Source: an uncultured Brevibacillus sp.
GTDB taxonomy: Bacteria; Bacillota; Bacilli; Brevibacillales; Brevibacillaceae
DNA length: 64,000 nt
NCBI RefSeq assembly: GCF_947502445.1
Contig: NZ_CANMZW010000014.1
Span: 1 to 64,000 of the forward strand
Reading direction: 5' to 3'
Within the stretch, counting starts at the first letter, position 1. Each line of letters begins with the position of its first letter. Under the pieces are notes generated by a model. The model did not search any database, had not been told where the DNA came from, and saw only the letters and a list, made by a program, of their open reading frames with translations. The position numbers and the translations under genes were made by a program. This document shows, in pieces, positions 7,464-16,482 of this stretch.

Positions 7464-8399
7464 TCATTCGTTGTATATGCCCCGTACCTTACTGGTAGAT
7501 GCACGCCATAACCTGATATCCGCAAGCCCTTTCGTTTTAAAATACGTAAATAAAAAACATCCCGAAATAATGATCATGCCCCCAAAACCTTGTAGCCACG
7601 TCATCTGTTCTCCGATGAGGAAAAAAGCGAGAATCGAAGTAAAAATCGGATTGAAGTTCAGAAAAATTCCTGAAGTTGTAGCGCCAAGCTTTTGTACGCC
7701 CATATTCCAAAGTACCATGCAGACGACAGTAGAGATAACGCCTGTATATAAAAGAGAACCGACAAAAGGAGCGTTGATGTTGGTAACCGTAAAGTCAGTG
7801 AGATTGAAAGGCAGAAGGATCACTAGCCCAAAGATGGCAGAATACAAAATGGACATCAGTGGAGTCGTCTTGCTCATGGCCCATTTGCTGCATACTGAGT
7901 AGATTCCCCACACACAGACAGCCGCCAGCATCCACAAATCCCCAACGTTAAACTGCAAGGACAAGAGGTAAGAAAGATCTCCCTTGGATAGAACGAGAAC
8001 GACTCCCAGGAGCAAAAACATCATGGTAAAGATTTGAAGGGCCCTTATTTTTTCTTTTAAAAAAACATACGAAAAAAGGGAAATTGTGACCATGTTTAAC
8101 GTGGAAATTAAGCCGACATTCGTTGCCGAAGTCTTTTCCAACGCTAAAAATTGAAAAACGTTAAAGAGAACAACCCCAGTCAGTCCCATGCAAAATAACG
8201 GGAGAATGGCATCGCGCGTTGGCAGCAGCTTTTTTTCCTTCCACCATACCATCGGAAGCAGGCAGAGAACGGCAATAATCCAACGCAAACTCGTCAAGGT
8301 CAGTGGTGAAGCATGACCAACAAGCGATTTTCCCAAGACAAAATTTCCTCCCCATAACAAGCTGGTTAATAGTAGCAACATGGCATAAGTACTTGGCAT
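7464..8399 (-). CDS. EamA/DMT-superfamily transporter
   Basis: A 311-residue inner-membrane protein with ten hydrophobic helices in two EamA repeats: LLLLTSLLWGGNFVLGKSL opens the first and VCVWGIYSVCSKWAM the second. The W-G-x-x-F/Y and LKE segments are typical. Such proteins usually export amino acids or metabolites. AAAGGAGC precedes the ATG. It is transcribed away from an Lrp-type regulator 188 bp upstream, a frequent arrangement for amino-acid exporters, so the Lrp protein may control it. Confidence 0.88.
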   Translation of the reverse strand: MPSTYAMLLLLTSLLWGGNFVLGKSLVGHASPLTLTSLRWIIAVLCLLPMVWWKEKKLLPTRDAILPLFCMGLTGVVLFNVFQFLALEKTSATNVGLISTLNMVTISLFSYVFLKEKIRALQIFTMMFLLLGVVLVLSKGDLSYLLSLQFNVGDLWMLAAVCVWGIYSVCSKWAMSKTTPLMSILYSAIFGLVILLPFNLTDFTVTNINAPFVGSLLYTGVISTVVCMVLWNMGVQKLGATTSGIFLNFNPIFTSILAFFLIGEQMTWLQGFGGMIIISGCFLFTYFKTKGLADIRLWRASTSKVRGIYNE

Positions 8400-8448
8400 A
8401 ACAGTACGCTCCTTTCACATCCGCTTATTAATGAAAATAACATTATCG

Positions 8449-8478
8449 TTGCTTTTTCGACAGAACGTTTTGTATAAT
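8449..8478 (+). promoter_or_regulatory. promoter of the Lrp-type gene
   Basis: TTGCTT, 18 bp, TATAAT in the divergent intergenic region between the EamA and Lrp genes, 110 bases before the Lrp start. Confidence 0.45.
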
Positions 8479-8587
8479 TAATGAAATTCGAAATAATGTA
8501 AGGTTTTGTGTCGATAAAAATCGTGATCATTCAGTTGGTTTGTTGAAAAGTTGCGTTTTTTCGAATAAATGAAAGAGGGAAAATCAC

Positions 8588-9076
8588 ATGGAATCTTTCG
8601 TTAGCAAGGTGCTGGATGATGTCGATATCCAAATACTCGATCTGATGCAAAAAGATGCGCAGATAAGTAATGCGGAGCTTGCGAGACGCGTGAATTTGTC
8701 TCCACCCGCGACGCATGCTAGGGTAAAGCGGCTGGAAAGCGAGGGGTATATCAATCGGCAGGTCGCGATCCTGAATCTGGAGAAGCTCGGATTTGATCTA
8801 TTATGTTTTGTGTTCATCAGTACGAACATTCATCAGGCATACGAGCTGGATATATTGGAGAATGCATTGCGATCGATGCCGGAAGTTTTAGAGTGTCATT
8901 GCTTGACGGGAGAATACGATTATCTTTTGAAGGTAGCTATCAAAGATCGGAAGGGATTGGACAGCTTCATTCGAAAAATAAACAAGCTTGGCGTATCACG
9001 TATCCAAACGAATTTGTCTCTGCGGGAAATCAAATATTCTACTGTTTTGCCTATTGGGGATGATCCATTTTCATAG
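8588..9076 (+). CDS. Lrp/AsnC-family transcriptional regulator
   Basis: A 162-residue feast/famine regulator. The N-terminal helix-turn-helix runs over LDDVDIQILDLMQKDAQISNAEL and RRVNLSPPATHARVKRLE (about residues 9-52). The C-terminal RAM ligand-binding domain (about 70-150) includes the conserved GEYDYLLKVAIKD segment. GAGGG precedes the ATG. The divergent EamA transporter is the most likely target; the ligand, probably an amino acid, is not evident. Confidence 0.92.
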   Translation: MESFVSKVLDDVDIQILDLMQKDAQISNAELARRVNLSPPATHARVKRLESEGYINRQVAILNLEKLGFDLLCFVFISTNIHQAYELDILENALRSMPEVLECHCLTGEYDYLLKVAIKDRKGLDSFIRKINKLGVSRIQTNLSLREIKYSTVLPIGDDPFS

Positions 9077-9126
9077 ATATGCTAAAATAGAATGCCGGAA
9101 AAAACCAAAATGAAGGGAAGGAATGT

Positions 9127-10014
9127 ATGAATACATCGGAAGAAAAAAAGAAAGCCAACCATAAAAAACGATCAATCAGAAACATTATCAAAAGGGCTCT
9201 ATTTATTACGATCGGTGCTGTGATTATGGCCTACGGGCTTGAAGCGGTATTAATTCCGAACAATATCATTGACGGTGGAGTAACGGGTTTATCCATGATC
9301 TTGAGTCATGTAACGACTATCAACCTCAGTTTGTTCCTCGTCCTGTTAAACTTACCTTTCTTTTTCTTGGGGTATAAGCAAATAGGCAAGACGTTCGCAA
9401 TTAGTATGCTATATGGAATCGTGGCTCTTTCGGTGGCGACTTCCTTTATGCATCATGTAAAGCCGATGGTAGAGAATGAACTGCTCGCCATTGTTTTCGG
9501 TGGCTTGATATTAGGGCTAGGAGTAGGCTTGACCATTAGAAATGGTGGGGTTTTAGACGGAACGGAAACATTGGCGATTTTGGTTGAAAAGCGGCTGCCG
9601 TTTTCTGTCGGTGAAATTATCATGTTCGTCAATGTGATTATTTTCACGATCGCAGCGTTTGTGTTCTCTTTGGAAAATGCGCTATTTTCGATGATCACTT
9701 ATTATGTTGCCTTTAAGACAATTGACATTGTTGTTAAAGGATTGGATGACATGAAATCCGTTTATATCATAAGTGATAACACGATTGAGATTGCGGATGC
9801 GATTACGGAGCGTTTAGGCCGAGGAGTAACCTATTTACACGGAGAAGGTTCTTATAGTGGTGAAGATAAGCGAATTATTTTATGCGTCTTTACAAGACTA
9901 GAGGAAACAAAGCTCAAAGATATTATCAAAGAGCTTGACCCGCAAGCGTTTATCATTGCTACAGATGTATCCTCCGTACACGGTGGGCGTTTTAAGAAAA
10001 GAGATATTCACTAA
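9127..10014 (+). CDS. YitT-family membrane protein (DUF161 + DUF2179)
   Basis: The 295-residue protein has a basic N-terminus and five to six hydrophobic helices (about residues 25-205). These contain the family motifs GLEAVLIPNNIIDGGVTGLSM and GLGVGLTIRNGGVLDGTETLAI. A cytoplasmic DUF2179 domain follows (about 210-290, with YLHGEGSYSGEDKRI and a VHGGRF ending). B. subtilis YitT, YpjC and YqfU are paralogues of unknown transport function. Ribosome site GAAGGGAAGG. A strong terminator follows at once. Confidence 0.9.
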   Translation: MNTSEEKKKANHKKRSIRNIIKRALFITIGAVIMAYGLEAVLIPNNIIDGGVTGLSMILSHVTTINLSLFLVLLNLPFFFLGYKQIGKTFAISMLYGIVALSVATSFMHHVKPMVENELLAIVFGGLILGLGVGLTIRNGGVLDGTETLAILVEKRLPFSVGEIIMFVNVIIFTIAAFVFSLENALFSMITYYVAFKTIDIVVKGLDDMKSVYIISDNTIEIADAITERLGRGVTYLHGEGSYSGEDKRIILCVFTRLEETKLKDIIKELDPQAFIIATDVSSVHGGRFKKRDIH

Positions 10015-10109
10015 TCCGAAAACAGCGGCAAAACGTAAGACCAGCAAAAAGTCTTGCGTTCTGCCGCTGTTTTACTTTTTGTGATCCGGGTGAATAAAAA
10101 CTCTGTCAT
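10011..10109 (-). CDS. candidate 32-aa peptide with a consensus ribosome site
   Basis: AGGAGGTG lies five bases before an ATG opening a 32-codon frame that begins MTEFLFTRITK. The frame overlaps the YitT terminator in antisense. The ribosome site is the best argument; composition is neutral, and chance cannot be excluded. Confidence 0.2.
   Translation of the reverse strand: MTEFLFTRITKSKTAAERKTFCWSYVLPLFSD
10019..10073 (+). terminator. strong terminator after YitT
   Basis: AAAACAGCGGC...GTAAGAC pairs with GTCTTGC...GCCGCTGTTTT and is followed by a T-rich tail. Its arms are closely related to those of the hairpin at 11037-11091. Confidence 0.75.
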
Positions 10110-10235
10110 ATAGACACCTCCTAATTTGCATCCTATACTATTTACGGCAGGGTATTTATGGTAAATCCTCTGGGGTTTACTTTTCGAAATATTGTGCTAA
10201 CGGGATCACTAATTCAACAAAAGGGAGAGAGTGAG

Positions 10236-10322
10236 ATGACATATGAATTATTTTCTTTTCGTTTTAGTGAAAGTTGGTGCAGGAATACAAATTGGGTGAA
10301 CACTGGGAGGATAATAGGATGA
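10236..10322 (+). CDS. 28-aa upstream peptide overlapping the next start
   Basis: GGGAGAGAGTGAG precedes an ATG opening a 28-codon frame (MTYELFSFRFSE...). Its TGA overlaps the ATG of the next gene in the form ATGA. That layout suggests translational coupling, or that this is the eroded front of a former gene. No family is recognised. Confidence 0.4.
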   Translation: MTYELFSFRFSESWCRNTNWVNTGRIIG

Positions 10323-10846
10323 AAATGCCGAGCGACAATGAGCTGACGTTTCTATTCGAAGGAGACGAGCGACAGCTTCAGCAATTTATTGAAAATCATC
10401 GAGAAACATTAGAGCGCCATCGATTTGCGCTGGCGGACGAGCTTGCGATCGAGAAGCAAATTCCGATTGTATTCGCTTACGTATACAGCGTCATTGTAGA
10501 TTGGGGAGAGTTTGACGAGGAGATCGTCAGATTGTTCGGTAAACGGCTTCCAGATGAATCAGTCGAGGTGACGAATACGGACAAAGGATTGGACGTTACC
10601 TACAATGGACAACTGCATTCCATTGCGCTTACGTTTTCCGGAAAAGATCGCTATATCACGATTCGCGGGTTCCAGGAATTGATCAGGGACAAATACGAAA
10701 TTCGTCTGTTTGAAGCCTCGTATTTTTCCGATACCCACGAATTTTTGATATTACCGAAGAGGCAGTGGGAGGTGCTGGATGCCCGGTATCCAGCGCGGAG
10801 TAGGGAGATGTTCCGCGTCATCGATGGCGAGCTGGACTTTCCGTAA
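10319..10846 (+). CDS. hypothetical protein (175 aa)
   Basis: A soluble, acidic, mixed alpha/beta protein. The N-terminal half is helical (LQQFIENHRETLERHRFALADELAIE). The C-terminal half has alternating strands, including a FSGKDRYITIRGFQELI segment resembling an immunity-type or DUF6630-like fold, though I do not assign it. GGGAGG (10305-10310) fixes the start at 10319 rather than at the GTG 45 bases upstream. Coupled to the 28-aa peptide before it and overlapped by a small membrane ORF after it. Confidence 0.65.
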   Translation: MKMPSDNELTFLFEGDERQLQQFIENHRETLERHRFALADELAIEKQIPIVFAYVYSVIVDWGEFDEEIVRLFGKRLPDESVEVTNTDKGLDVTYNGQLHSIALTFSGKDRYITIRGFQELIRDKYEIRLFEASYFSDTHEFLILPKRQWEVLDARYPARSREMFRVIDGELDFP

Positions 10847-10997
10847 GCTCAGGGCATTATACGAAGGTGTGGCGGGGACTTCATTACTGTTTGGAGCCTT
10901 ACTTGTTTTGATTGCTGACGACTCAAGGGCATTGTTTTCACTAAGTGGACTGGTCTTGTTGATAGCTTCAATTTTGGGGTACGTGGAAAGATTTTAA
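10824..10997 (+). CDS. small two-helix membrane protein (57 aa), overlapping start
   Basis: From the ATG at 10824, inside the last 23 bases of the preceding gene, the frame gives a basic N-terminus (MASWTFRKLR) and two hydrophobic helices (TSLLFGALLVLIA and LSGLVLLIASILGYV). Composition and topology look real, but the ribosome site is weak, so translation would have to be coupled. Confidence 0.45.
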   Translation: MASWTFRKLRALYEGVAGTSLLFGALLVLIADDSRALFSLSGLVLLIASILGYVERF

Positions 10998-11036
10998 ATC
11001 AATGAGTCATTGCGTTAACGGGGTCGATAGCATAAT

Positions 11037-11091
11037 AAAACAGCGGCGAGTCTAAGACTTATTTTCAGGTCTTAGATCGCTGCTGTTTTAC
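11037..11091 (+). terminator. strong hairpin terminator
   Basis: AAAACAGCGGCGA...CTAAGAC pairs with GTCTTAG...CGCTGCTGTTTT. It ends the 10236-10997 gene set and is a near copy of the hairpin at 10019-10073. Confidence 0.7.
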
Positions 11092-11206
11092 TATTCGGGT
11101 TCAGTGTTAAGCTAATTTATCTGAGGCTGGAGATTTGTTATCCAAGAACTGCATAGGGTCAACAACTCCAGTCTATTACATTTTTTCAGCAAACAGATTC
11201 AGCTAT

Positions 11207-11235
11207 TTGACACATACAGACTACATGTGTAGTAT
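11207..11235 (+). promoter_or_regulatory. promoter of the PBP gene
   Basis: TTGACA, 17 bp, TAGTAT. The first BlaI-type dyad covers the spacer end and the -10 box, so occupancy would block RNA polymerase. Confidence 0.75.
11220..11233. promoter_or_regulatory. BlaI-type operator 1
   Basis: ACTACATGTGTAGT, a near-perfect dyad of the TACA-N2-TGTA type bound by BlaI/MecI, overlapping the -10 box of the PBP promoter. Confidence 0.75.
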
Positions 11236-11238
11236 AGT

Positions 11239-11252
11239 ACTACGCGTGTAGT
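11239..11252. promoter_or_regulatory. BlaI-type operator 2
   Basis: ACTACGCGTGTAGT, a second dyad 19 bp (centre to centre) after the first, at the probable transcription start. Paired operators are usual in BlaI/MecI promoters. Confidence 0.75.
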
Positions 11253-11398
11253 CTGTTTTGATAATAAAAGGAGTTGATCACTATGTAACATGGGAATCAG
11301 TTCAAGCGGTTAGCCATCGCCAATGATGAAGATGTATGCCCTCTATATAAGGGATTTAGAATAAGCTCGAAACGGGCAATGATAAAGGTGAAGACAAC

Positions 11399-13423
11399 AT
11401 GAATCCACCAGTGATACAGGAAGAAAAAAAGCGACGTGTCAATCGGTTACAGATTCTTTTTTTCCTCGTATTTTTGTTTTTTTCCACGATTATCGTTAGA
11501 CTGATGCAGCTGCAAATTATGAAAGGAGACGAGTTTGCCAACGAGCTGATGAGCCGTTCGTATAAAACAGACTCGATTCCGGCAATGCGGGGAAACATTT
11601 ATGACCACACCGGGAATATCATTGCCGAAAGTCGCCCCTCATTTGTCGTTGTATTCAGAGAAACAGATACGATGAATAAAGAAGCATATATCAGTATCAT
11701 CGAAAAAGTGGAAAAGATTTTAAGCCCCGTCGACCGAGCCACCCTTTTGAAGAAGATGGATGTCGGCTATGCCTTTGAAAACGGGAATTACATCAGAGTC
11801 CTCCGGCAGATGCCAAAATACATGGAAAAGGAACTGAAAAGCGATCTCTCCCCCAAAGAGATGGCAGAAATAGAAGAGCGACGCGGAGAGCTGGAAGGGA
11901 TCGAAGTCGTGATGAAGCCAATCCGACAATATAATCCGAATCAAATCGCTGTTCAAGCAGTCGGATATGTGCGGCCCTACCACGTGGCAGATCAGTTAGA
12001 TATCGGCACTTACAAAGCAGAGCAGAAGAGATACTTGCCAAATCAATTTGTCGGATTAGATGGAATTGAGCTTTCGTATGAAGGCGAGTTGAGGGGGAGG
12101 AATGGCCAGCGATTGTATGAAGTGGCAGCGGACCAAACCGTTAGTAAGGAGCTGGAGACGATATTGCCAGAGCGAGGCAATGATATTACCCTGACGATTG
12201 ATCAGCGTGTCCAGTTGGCGATCCGCGACTCGATCCGCGCGTTTCTCCCCAGGCTCCGCTCTACGATCTCCGAGGCCAGATATGCTAAAAGCGCGTACGT
12301 CGTGGCCATCGAAATTAAAACGGGAAAAATTGTCTCGATGGTCAGCTATCCAGAGTATGATCCAAACGTCTGGATTGAAGGTCCTGATCAGAAAACGTAC
12401 GATCAAATCAAATATGCAGTGACGAATGGAACGATTCGCGAGGCACCGTATGACGCAAGACCTCTGACGGGAGAGGCAGCAGAAATGGAAAACTATAAGC
12501 ACCCACGCTCCATTGTGCCATCCGGCTCCGTAATCAAACCGATTACGGTTTTGCTAGGACTACAGGAAGGAATCATTAGAACGAATGATCAATGGCAGGA
12601 TAGTGGCGTGTATCAATACGGCAGAGGGTCCGATCGAATCAAAAATGATAATAGGAAAGCCAATGGCATGATTTCACCAGAGAAAGCTCTGCAGAAATCC
12701 TCGAATACATATATGGCCCGAATAGGAGAGGAGTTGTCGAAACGTAAGAGAGGCGAGTCTGCACCATTACTGCAAAGCTATTATCAAGCGTTTGGCTTGG
12801 GCATCCCGACAGGAGTTGATTTGCCAAACGAGAGCAGCGGAAAACAAGACTATCTGGTCATGAACAAAAATTACGGTCCGCTTGCAGCCATGGTTCAAGC
12901 TTCCTTTGGTCAGCAAATCAGAGCAACTACGATGCAACTCGCACAGTATTCAGCGACTCTAGCGAACAGGGGTGTACGATTGCAGCCCCAATTAGTAGAA
13001 AAGATTACTGCGCCTGACGGTACGATTGTGAAGTCCTTTCAGCCGCTGGTTTTGAGTGAGTTCCCGCAACCTGATGCGTACTGGGATATATTGACAAAAG
13101 GTATGGTTTTGGTGACCAAGCCAGGTGGCACTGCAGTCCGTGCATTTGAAGGTCTTCCATACAGTGTTGCGGCCAAAACAGGAACGTCTGAGCAAGATGT
13201 TTATGTTCCTGTTACGATAAGTGATCCCAAGACGGGGGAGAAAAAGATTCGATGGAAAATGCATGCGCGTATTACAAATGGTGTCAGTATTTCGTTCGCC
13301 CCTGCAAACGATCCGAAGCTGGCTGTTGCTGTGGTCGTCCCAGAAGGTGGTTATGGTGGACGCTCTGCGGCGGTCATTACGCGTAATGTCTATGAAATCT
13401 ATGACAAATATATTGGCTTATAG
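11399..13423 (+). CDS. class B penicillin-binding protein (transpeptidase)
   Basis: A 674-residue membrane-anchored D,D-transpeptidase that cross-links peptidoglycan outside the membrane. One N-terminal helix (about 18-38) is followed by the PBP dimerisation domain (AMRGNIYDHTGNIIAES at about 62-78) and a transpeptidase domain with all three motifs: S377-V-I-K380, S434-S-N436 and K593-T-G-T. It resembles the PbpA/PbpH/PBP2 group. AAAGGTGAAG precedes the ATG. The promoter carries two BlaI-type dyads, so it is probably beta-lactam-induced with the beta-lactamase gene that follows. The long SVIK motif region (PSGSVIKP rather than PGSTFKP) is somewhat atypical and could reflect reduced beta-lactam affinity, which is speculation. 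Confidence 0.93.
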   Translation: MNPPVIQEEKKRRVNRLQILFFLVFLFFSTIIVRLMQLQIMKGDEFANELMSRSYKTDSIPAMRGNIYDHTGNIIAESRPSFVVVFRETDTMNKEAYISIIEKVEKILSPVDRATLLKKMDVGYAFENGNYIRVLRQMPKYMEKELKSDLSPKEMAEIEERRGELEGIEVVMKPIRQYNPNQIAVQAVGYVRPYHVADQLDIGTYKAEQKRYLPNQFVGLDGIELSYEGELRGRNGQRLYEVAADQTVSKELETILPERGNDITLTIDQRVQLAIRDSIRAFLPRLRSTISEARYAKSAYVVAIEIKTGKIVSMVSYPEYDPNVWIEGPDQKTYDQIKYAVTNGTIREAPYDARPLTGEAAEMENYKHPRSIVPSGSVIKPITVLLGLQEGIIRTNDQWQDSGVYQYGRGSDRIKNDNRKANGMISPEKALQKSSNTYMARIGEELSKRKRGESAPLLQSYYQAFGLGIPTGVDLPNESSGKQDYLVMNKNYGPLAAMVQASFGQQIRATTMQLAQYSATLANRGVRLQPQLVEKITAPDGTIVKSFQPLVLSEFPQPDAYWDILTKGMVLVTKPGGTAVRAFEGLPYSVAAKTGTSEQDVYVPVTISDPKTGEKKIRWKMHARITNGVSISFAPANDPKLAVAVVVPEGGYGGRSAAVITRNVYEIYDKYIGL

Positions 13424-13470
13424 AAATAAGGACGAAAGAGTAGCAGGTATGGTGCATTGCGGTCATTTGT

Positions 13471-13484
13471 ATTACGCATGTAAT
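13471..13484. promoter_or_regulatory. BlaI-type operator 3 (upstream of bla)
   Basis: ATTACGCATGTAAT, the same TAC-N4-GTA core as operators 1 and 2, 48 bases before the beta-lactamase start. A weak promoter (TTGCGG, 18 bp, TAATCT) overlaps it. Confidence 0.7.
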
Positions 13485-13531
13485 CTGGAGGTTGCATAAA
13501 GGAATTCAAGACGAGAAGTGAGGTTAAAAGG

Positions 13532-14449
13532 ATGAAGAAATTTTTTGCAAACAAATGGATAGTGGGATTTGCAATCATTATGTTGAGTGGTTGTGGAGTG
13601 ATCCGAGAAGACCTCGCAGCTGTTCAGTTGAAAGAACCGACTCAGCGCGAGACAGAGGGTACACTCGATCAGCAGTTCAAACAATTGGAACAGGATTTCG
13701 GTGCGCACCTCGGTGTTTATGCACTGGACACGGGCACAGGCCTGACGATCCGTTATCGTGCAGATGAACGTTTCGCATACGCATCCACTTCCAAGGCTCT
13801 GGCTGTCGGAGCAGTGCTTGTACAAAGCCCTGTAGAAGAGCTGGATAAACGAATTCCTTATACTAGCGAGGATCTGGTTTCCTACTCTCCCATTACCAAG
13901 GATCATGTAGGGAAAGGAATGACTATCAGGGAGCTTTGCGAAGCTGCTGTCCGCTATAGCGATAACACCGCAGCAAATCTTTTGTTCAAGGAATTGGGTG
14001 GACCAGAAGGCTTTGCAAAAGTACTGAAGGGGATCGGCGATGATGTTACCAACCCCGTCCGGATTGAACCTGATTTGAACGAAGCCACTCCTGGCGACAC
14101 ACGTGATACGAGCACTCCAAAAGCTTTGGCAACCTCACTTCAAGCATTTACGCTCGGTGAAGTCTTGCCTGCTGACAAACGTTCCATTCTTATTAAATGG
14201 ATGAAGGAAAACACGACTGGAGACGAATTAATCCGTGCGGGTGCTCCCACGGGGTGGGTCGTCGGTGATAAGTCTGGGGCAGGAAGCTATGGAACACGTA
14301 ACGACATTGCCGTTGTTTGGCCGCCGGATCACGCACCGATTGTGATTGCAATTTTATCCAGTCGTGATACAAAGGATGCGAAATTTGACAATGCCCTGAT
14401 CGCACAAGCTGCCAAAATCGTCCTCGATTCCCTAAGTAAAACCATGTAA
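13532..14449 (+). CDS. bla: class A beta-lactamase, lipoprotein
   Basis: A 305-residue serine beta-lactamase hydrolysing penicillins and possibly cephalosporins. A signal peptide ends in the lipobox L-S-G-C21, so the mature enzyme should be tethered to the outer face of the membrane. Catalytic motifs are complete: S85-T-S-K88, S143-D-N145, E179-P-D-L-N183 (the omega-loop Glu) and K247-S-G249. The gene follows the PBP gene by 108 bp and has its own BlaI-type dyad. It is followed by blaR1 and blaI on the same strand, which departs from the divergent layout of the S. aureus and B. licheniformis systems. Confidence 0.95.
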   Translation: MKKFFANKWIVGFAIIMLSGCGVIREDLAAVQLKEPTQRETEGTLDQQFKQLEQDFGAHLGVYALDTGTGLTIRYRADERFAYASTSKALAVGAVLVQSPVEELDKRIPYTSEDLVSYSPITKDHVGKGMTIRELCEAAVRYSDNTAANLLFKELGGPEGFAKVLKGIGDDVTNPVRIEPDLNEATPGDTRDTSTPKALATSLQAFTLGEVLPADKRSILIKWMKENTTGDELIRAGAPTGWVVGDKSGAGSYGTRNDIAVVWPPDHAPIVIAILSSRDTKDAKFDNALIAQAAKIVLDSLSKTM

Positions 14450-14462
14450 AGCAGGGAATAAA

Positions 14463-14499
14463 AGCCCGCAAGCTGCTTATTTGTCAGTTTGTGGGCATT
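14463..14499 (+). terminator. weak hairpin after bla
   Basis: GCCCGCAA and TTGTGGGC pair around a long loop; the downstream T tract is poor. It may only partly stop transcription, allowing bla transcripts to extend into blaR1. Confidence 0.4.
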
Positions 14500-14684
14500 T
14501 CCCATCAGGAGATCGCATCCGAATACTTGCATGAAAAGACATCCACATGTACGATATGTTTTGTTCGCATTTTCTCTTCAGGTCCATTCACTTTGCTAGT
14601 ACATTCCATATCTTCAAGTGTTTTCTACTGAACTGAAGTTGCTGTGCATAGGGAAAAGAGGATACCGTTGGTTCCAAGAGGGAG

Positions 14685-16466
14685 ATGAGTAGAGTGTTCA
14701 TTACTCAATTTATTACAGGCTTTATCGTGTCTTCTTTTACTGTTGCTATCATCTTGCTTATGAAAAAGCTCTTTCGAAAGCACTTGTCTGCAAAGTGGCA
14801 TTACAATCTATGGTATCTATTGTTGATAGCGCTATTGCTTCCTTTTATACCAGCCCATTTTTTTCCATCTGGAAATCTCTTTTCTTTTTTACCCTTCCAT
14901 TCCTATCAGGAAAGTAGAGCGTCTGCTCCTCTGTCAGAAAATCCAACGAGAGGTAACATGGATTGGCTAGGTGACTTTTCTATCTCCGTCCATCGTGCAA
15001 CACCTGCTTATTTGGATGATTTCATCGCCGTTATTTGGATTGGTGGGCTTATTCTTTGCGTAGTACCAGCTGTCATTGCTTGGCTCAATATCAGACGGAT
15101 TCCAAGGAATATGTCCATATTAAAAAATGAAGATATCCTACAGCTGCTTGAGGAGTGCAAACAACAGCTCCATATCTCAACAGATTTGGTTGTGGGGGAG
15201 TCTCCTTTTGTCAAGACTCCCATGATGTTTGGGCTTCATAAAGTTTATGTCGTCTTTCCGCTACACTTTCAAGAAATGCTAACGATGAAAGAAATCAAAT
15301 ACATTTTGCTTCATGAGCTGAATCACTACAAAAATAAGGACAATTTGACAAATTACCTGATCGTTATTTTTCAAATTCTGTACTGGTTTAATCCACTCGT
15401 TTGGTTTGCCTTTAAAGAAATGCGATTGGACCGTGAAATCTCCTGCGATAGCGACGTACTAAAAGCATTAGATGAGCAACACTATCGGGAATACGGGCAT
15501 ACCATTATTCATTTTGTACACAAAGTATCCAGACAAAGGAGTTTTGTCTTTGAAAGTCAAATGGCAAGCTCCAAAGAACAATTAAAAAAGCGAATTCAAA
15601 AAATCGCATCCTTTCAAACAGAGTCTAAGCAGCTGAAGAAAAACAGCCTCATGATTTTTACGCTGGCAGGTTTCCTCGTTGCCAGTCAAATTCCTCTCGT
15701 AACGGCTATCGCCAGCGAAAATGTTTATTATCCATTTGCGAGAGAGGATACAGATTATGAGGACCTTAGCTCCTATTTTGAAGGGTACGACGGCAGCTTT
15801 GTCTTGTACGACATGAAAGCCGATCATTTTCAAATTTATAACAAAAAGAACAGCGAACTACGGGTTTCACCGGATTCCACTTACAAGATCTATATCGGGC
15901 TATTTGCTTTGGAGACCGGTATCATCACGAAGGACGATTCCGCGCTCGCATGGAACGGTGAAGTGTATCCGTACGCTGCCTGGAATAAAAATCAAAATGT
16001 AAAATCGGCGATGGCAAGCTCTGTGACTTGGTACTTTGAAGAACTAGAACAAAGAATGAATCAGAAAAGTATACAGACCTATCTAAAACAACTAGGTTAT
16101 GGAAACGAAAATCTGTCTGGTGATATCGGGCAATATTGGCAAGAGTCGACGCTAAAGATTTCTCCTGTGGAGCAGGTTTTACTACTAAAATCGCTGTATA
16201 CTAATCAATTGGAGTTCCATGAAAAAAATATCCAAGCGATCAAAGAGACCATTCGATTAGAAGAAAAGGATGGTGCGATACTTTCGGGTAAAACAGGCAC
16301 AGGCTCCGTAAATGATAAAACAGTGAACGGCTGGTTTATTGGATATGTAGAGAAAAAAGGGAACACCTATTTCTTTGCGACGAACATACAAAATGAAGAT
16401 CATAGTTATGGAAGTAAGGCAGCACAAATCACTTTATCGATCCTAAAGAAAAAAGGCATTTATTAA
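14685..16466 (+). CDS. blaR1: BlaR1-type beta-lactam sensor-transducer
   Basis: A 593-residue membrane protein with an N-terminal M56 zinc protease and a C-terminal extracellular penicillin-binding sensor. Helices cover about 5-28, 41-60, 113-135 and 320-345. The zinc motif is H210-E-L-N-H214. The class D-like sensor has S398-T-Y-K401, S446-V-T448 and K536-T-G-T. Beta-lactam acylation of the sensor Ser activates the protease, which inactivates BlaI. The GGGAG ribosome site abuts the ATG at 14685 and is better placed for the GTG at 14694, so the real start may be three codons later. I see no clear BlaI dyad directly upstream. Confidence 0.95.
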   Translation: MSRVFITQFITGFIVSSFTVAIILLMKKLFRKHLSAKWHYNLWYLLLIALLLPFIPAHFFPSGNLFSFLPFHSYQESRASAPLSENPTRGNMDWLGDFSISVHRATPAYLDDFIAVIWIGGLILCVVPAVIAWLNIRRIPRNMSILKNEDILQLLEECKQQLHISTDLVVGESPFVKTPMMFGLHKVYVVFPLHFQEMLTMKEIKYILLHELNHYKNKDNLTNYLIVIFQILYWFNPLVWFAFKEMRLDREISCDSDVLKALDEQHYREYGHTIIHFVHKVSRQRSFVFESQMASSKEQLKKRIQKIASFQTESKQLKKNSLMIFTLAGFLVASQIPLVTAIASENVYYPFAREDTDYEDLSSYFEGYDGSFVLYDMKADHFQIYNKKNSELRVSPDSTYKIYIGLFALETGIITKDDSALAWNGEVYPYAAWNKNQNVKSAMASSVTWYFEELEQRMNQKSIQTYLKQLGYGNENLSGDIGQYWQESTLKISPVEQVLLLKSLYTNQLEFHEKNIQAIKETIRLEEKDGAILSGKTGTGSVNDKTVNGWFIGYVEKKGNTYFFATNIQNEDHSYGSKAAQITLSILKKKGIY

Positions 16467-16482
16467 AAGGAGATGGATGTGA

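Noticed and set aside
14540..14684. Possible BlaI operator upstream of blaR1 (ACATGTACGATATGT region)
   Set aside because: The arms do not fit the TAC-N4-GTA core shared by the three accepted dyads.
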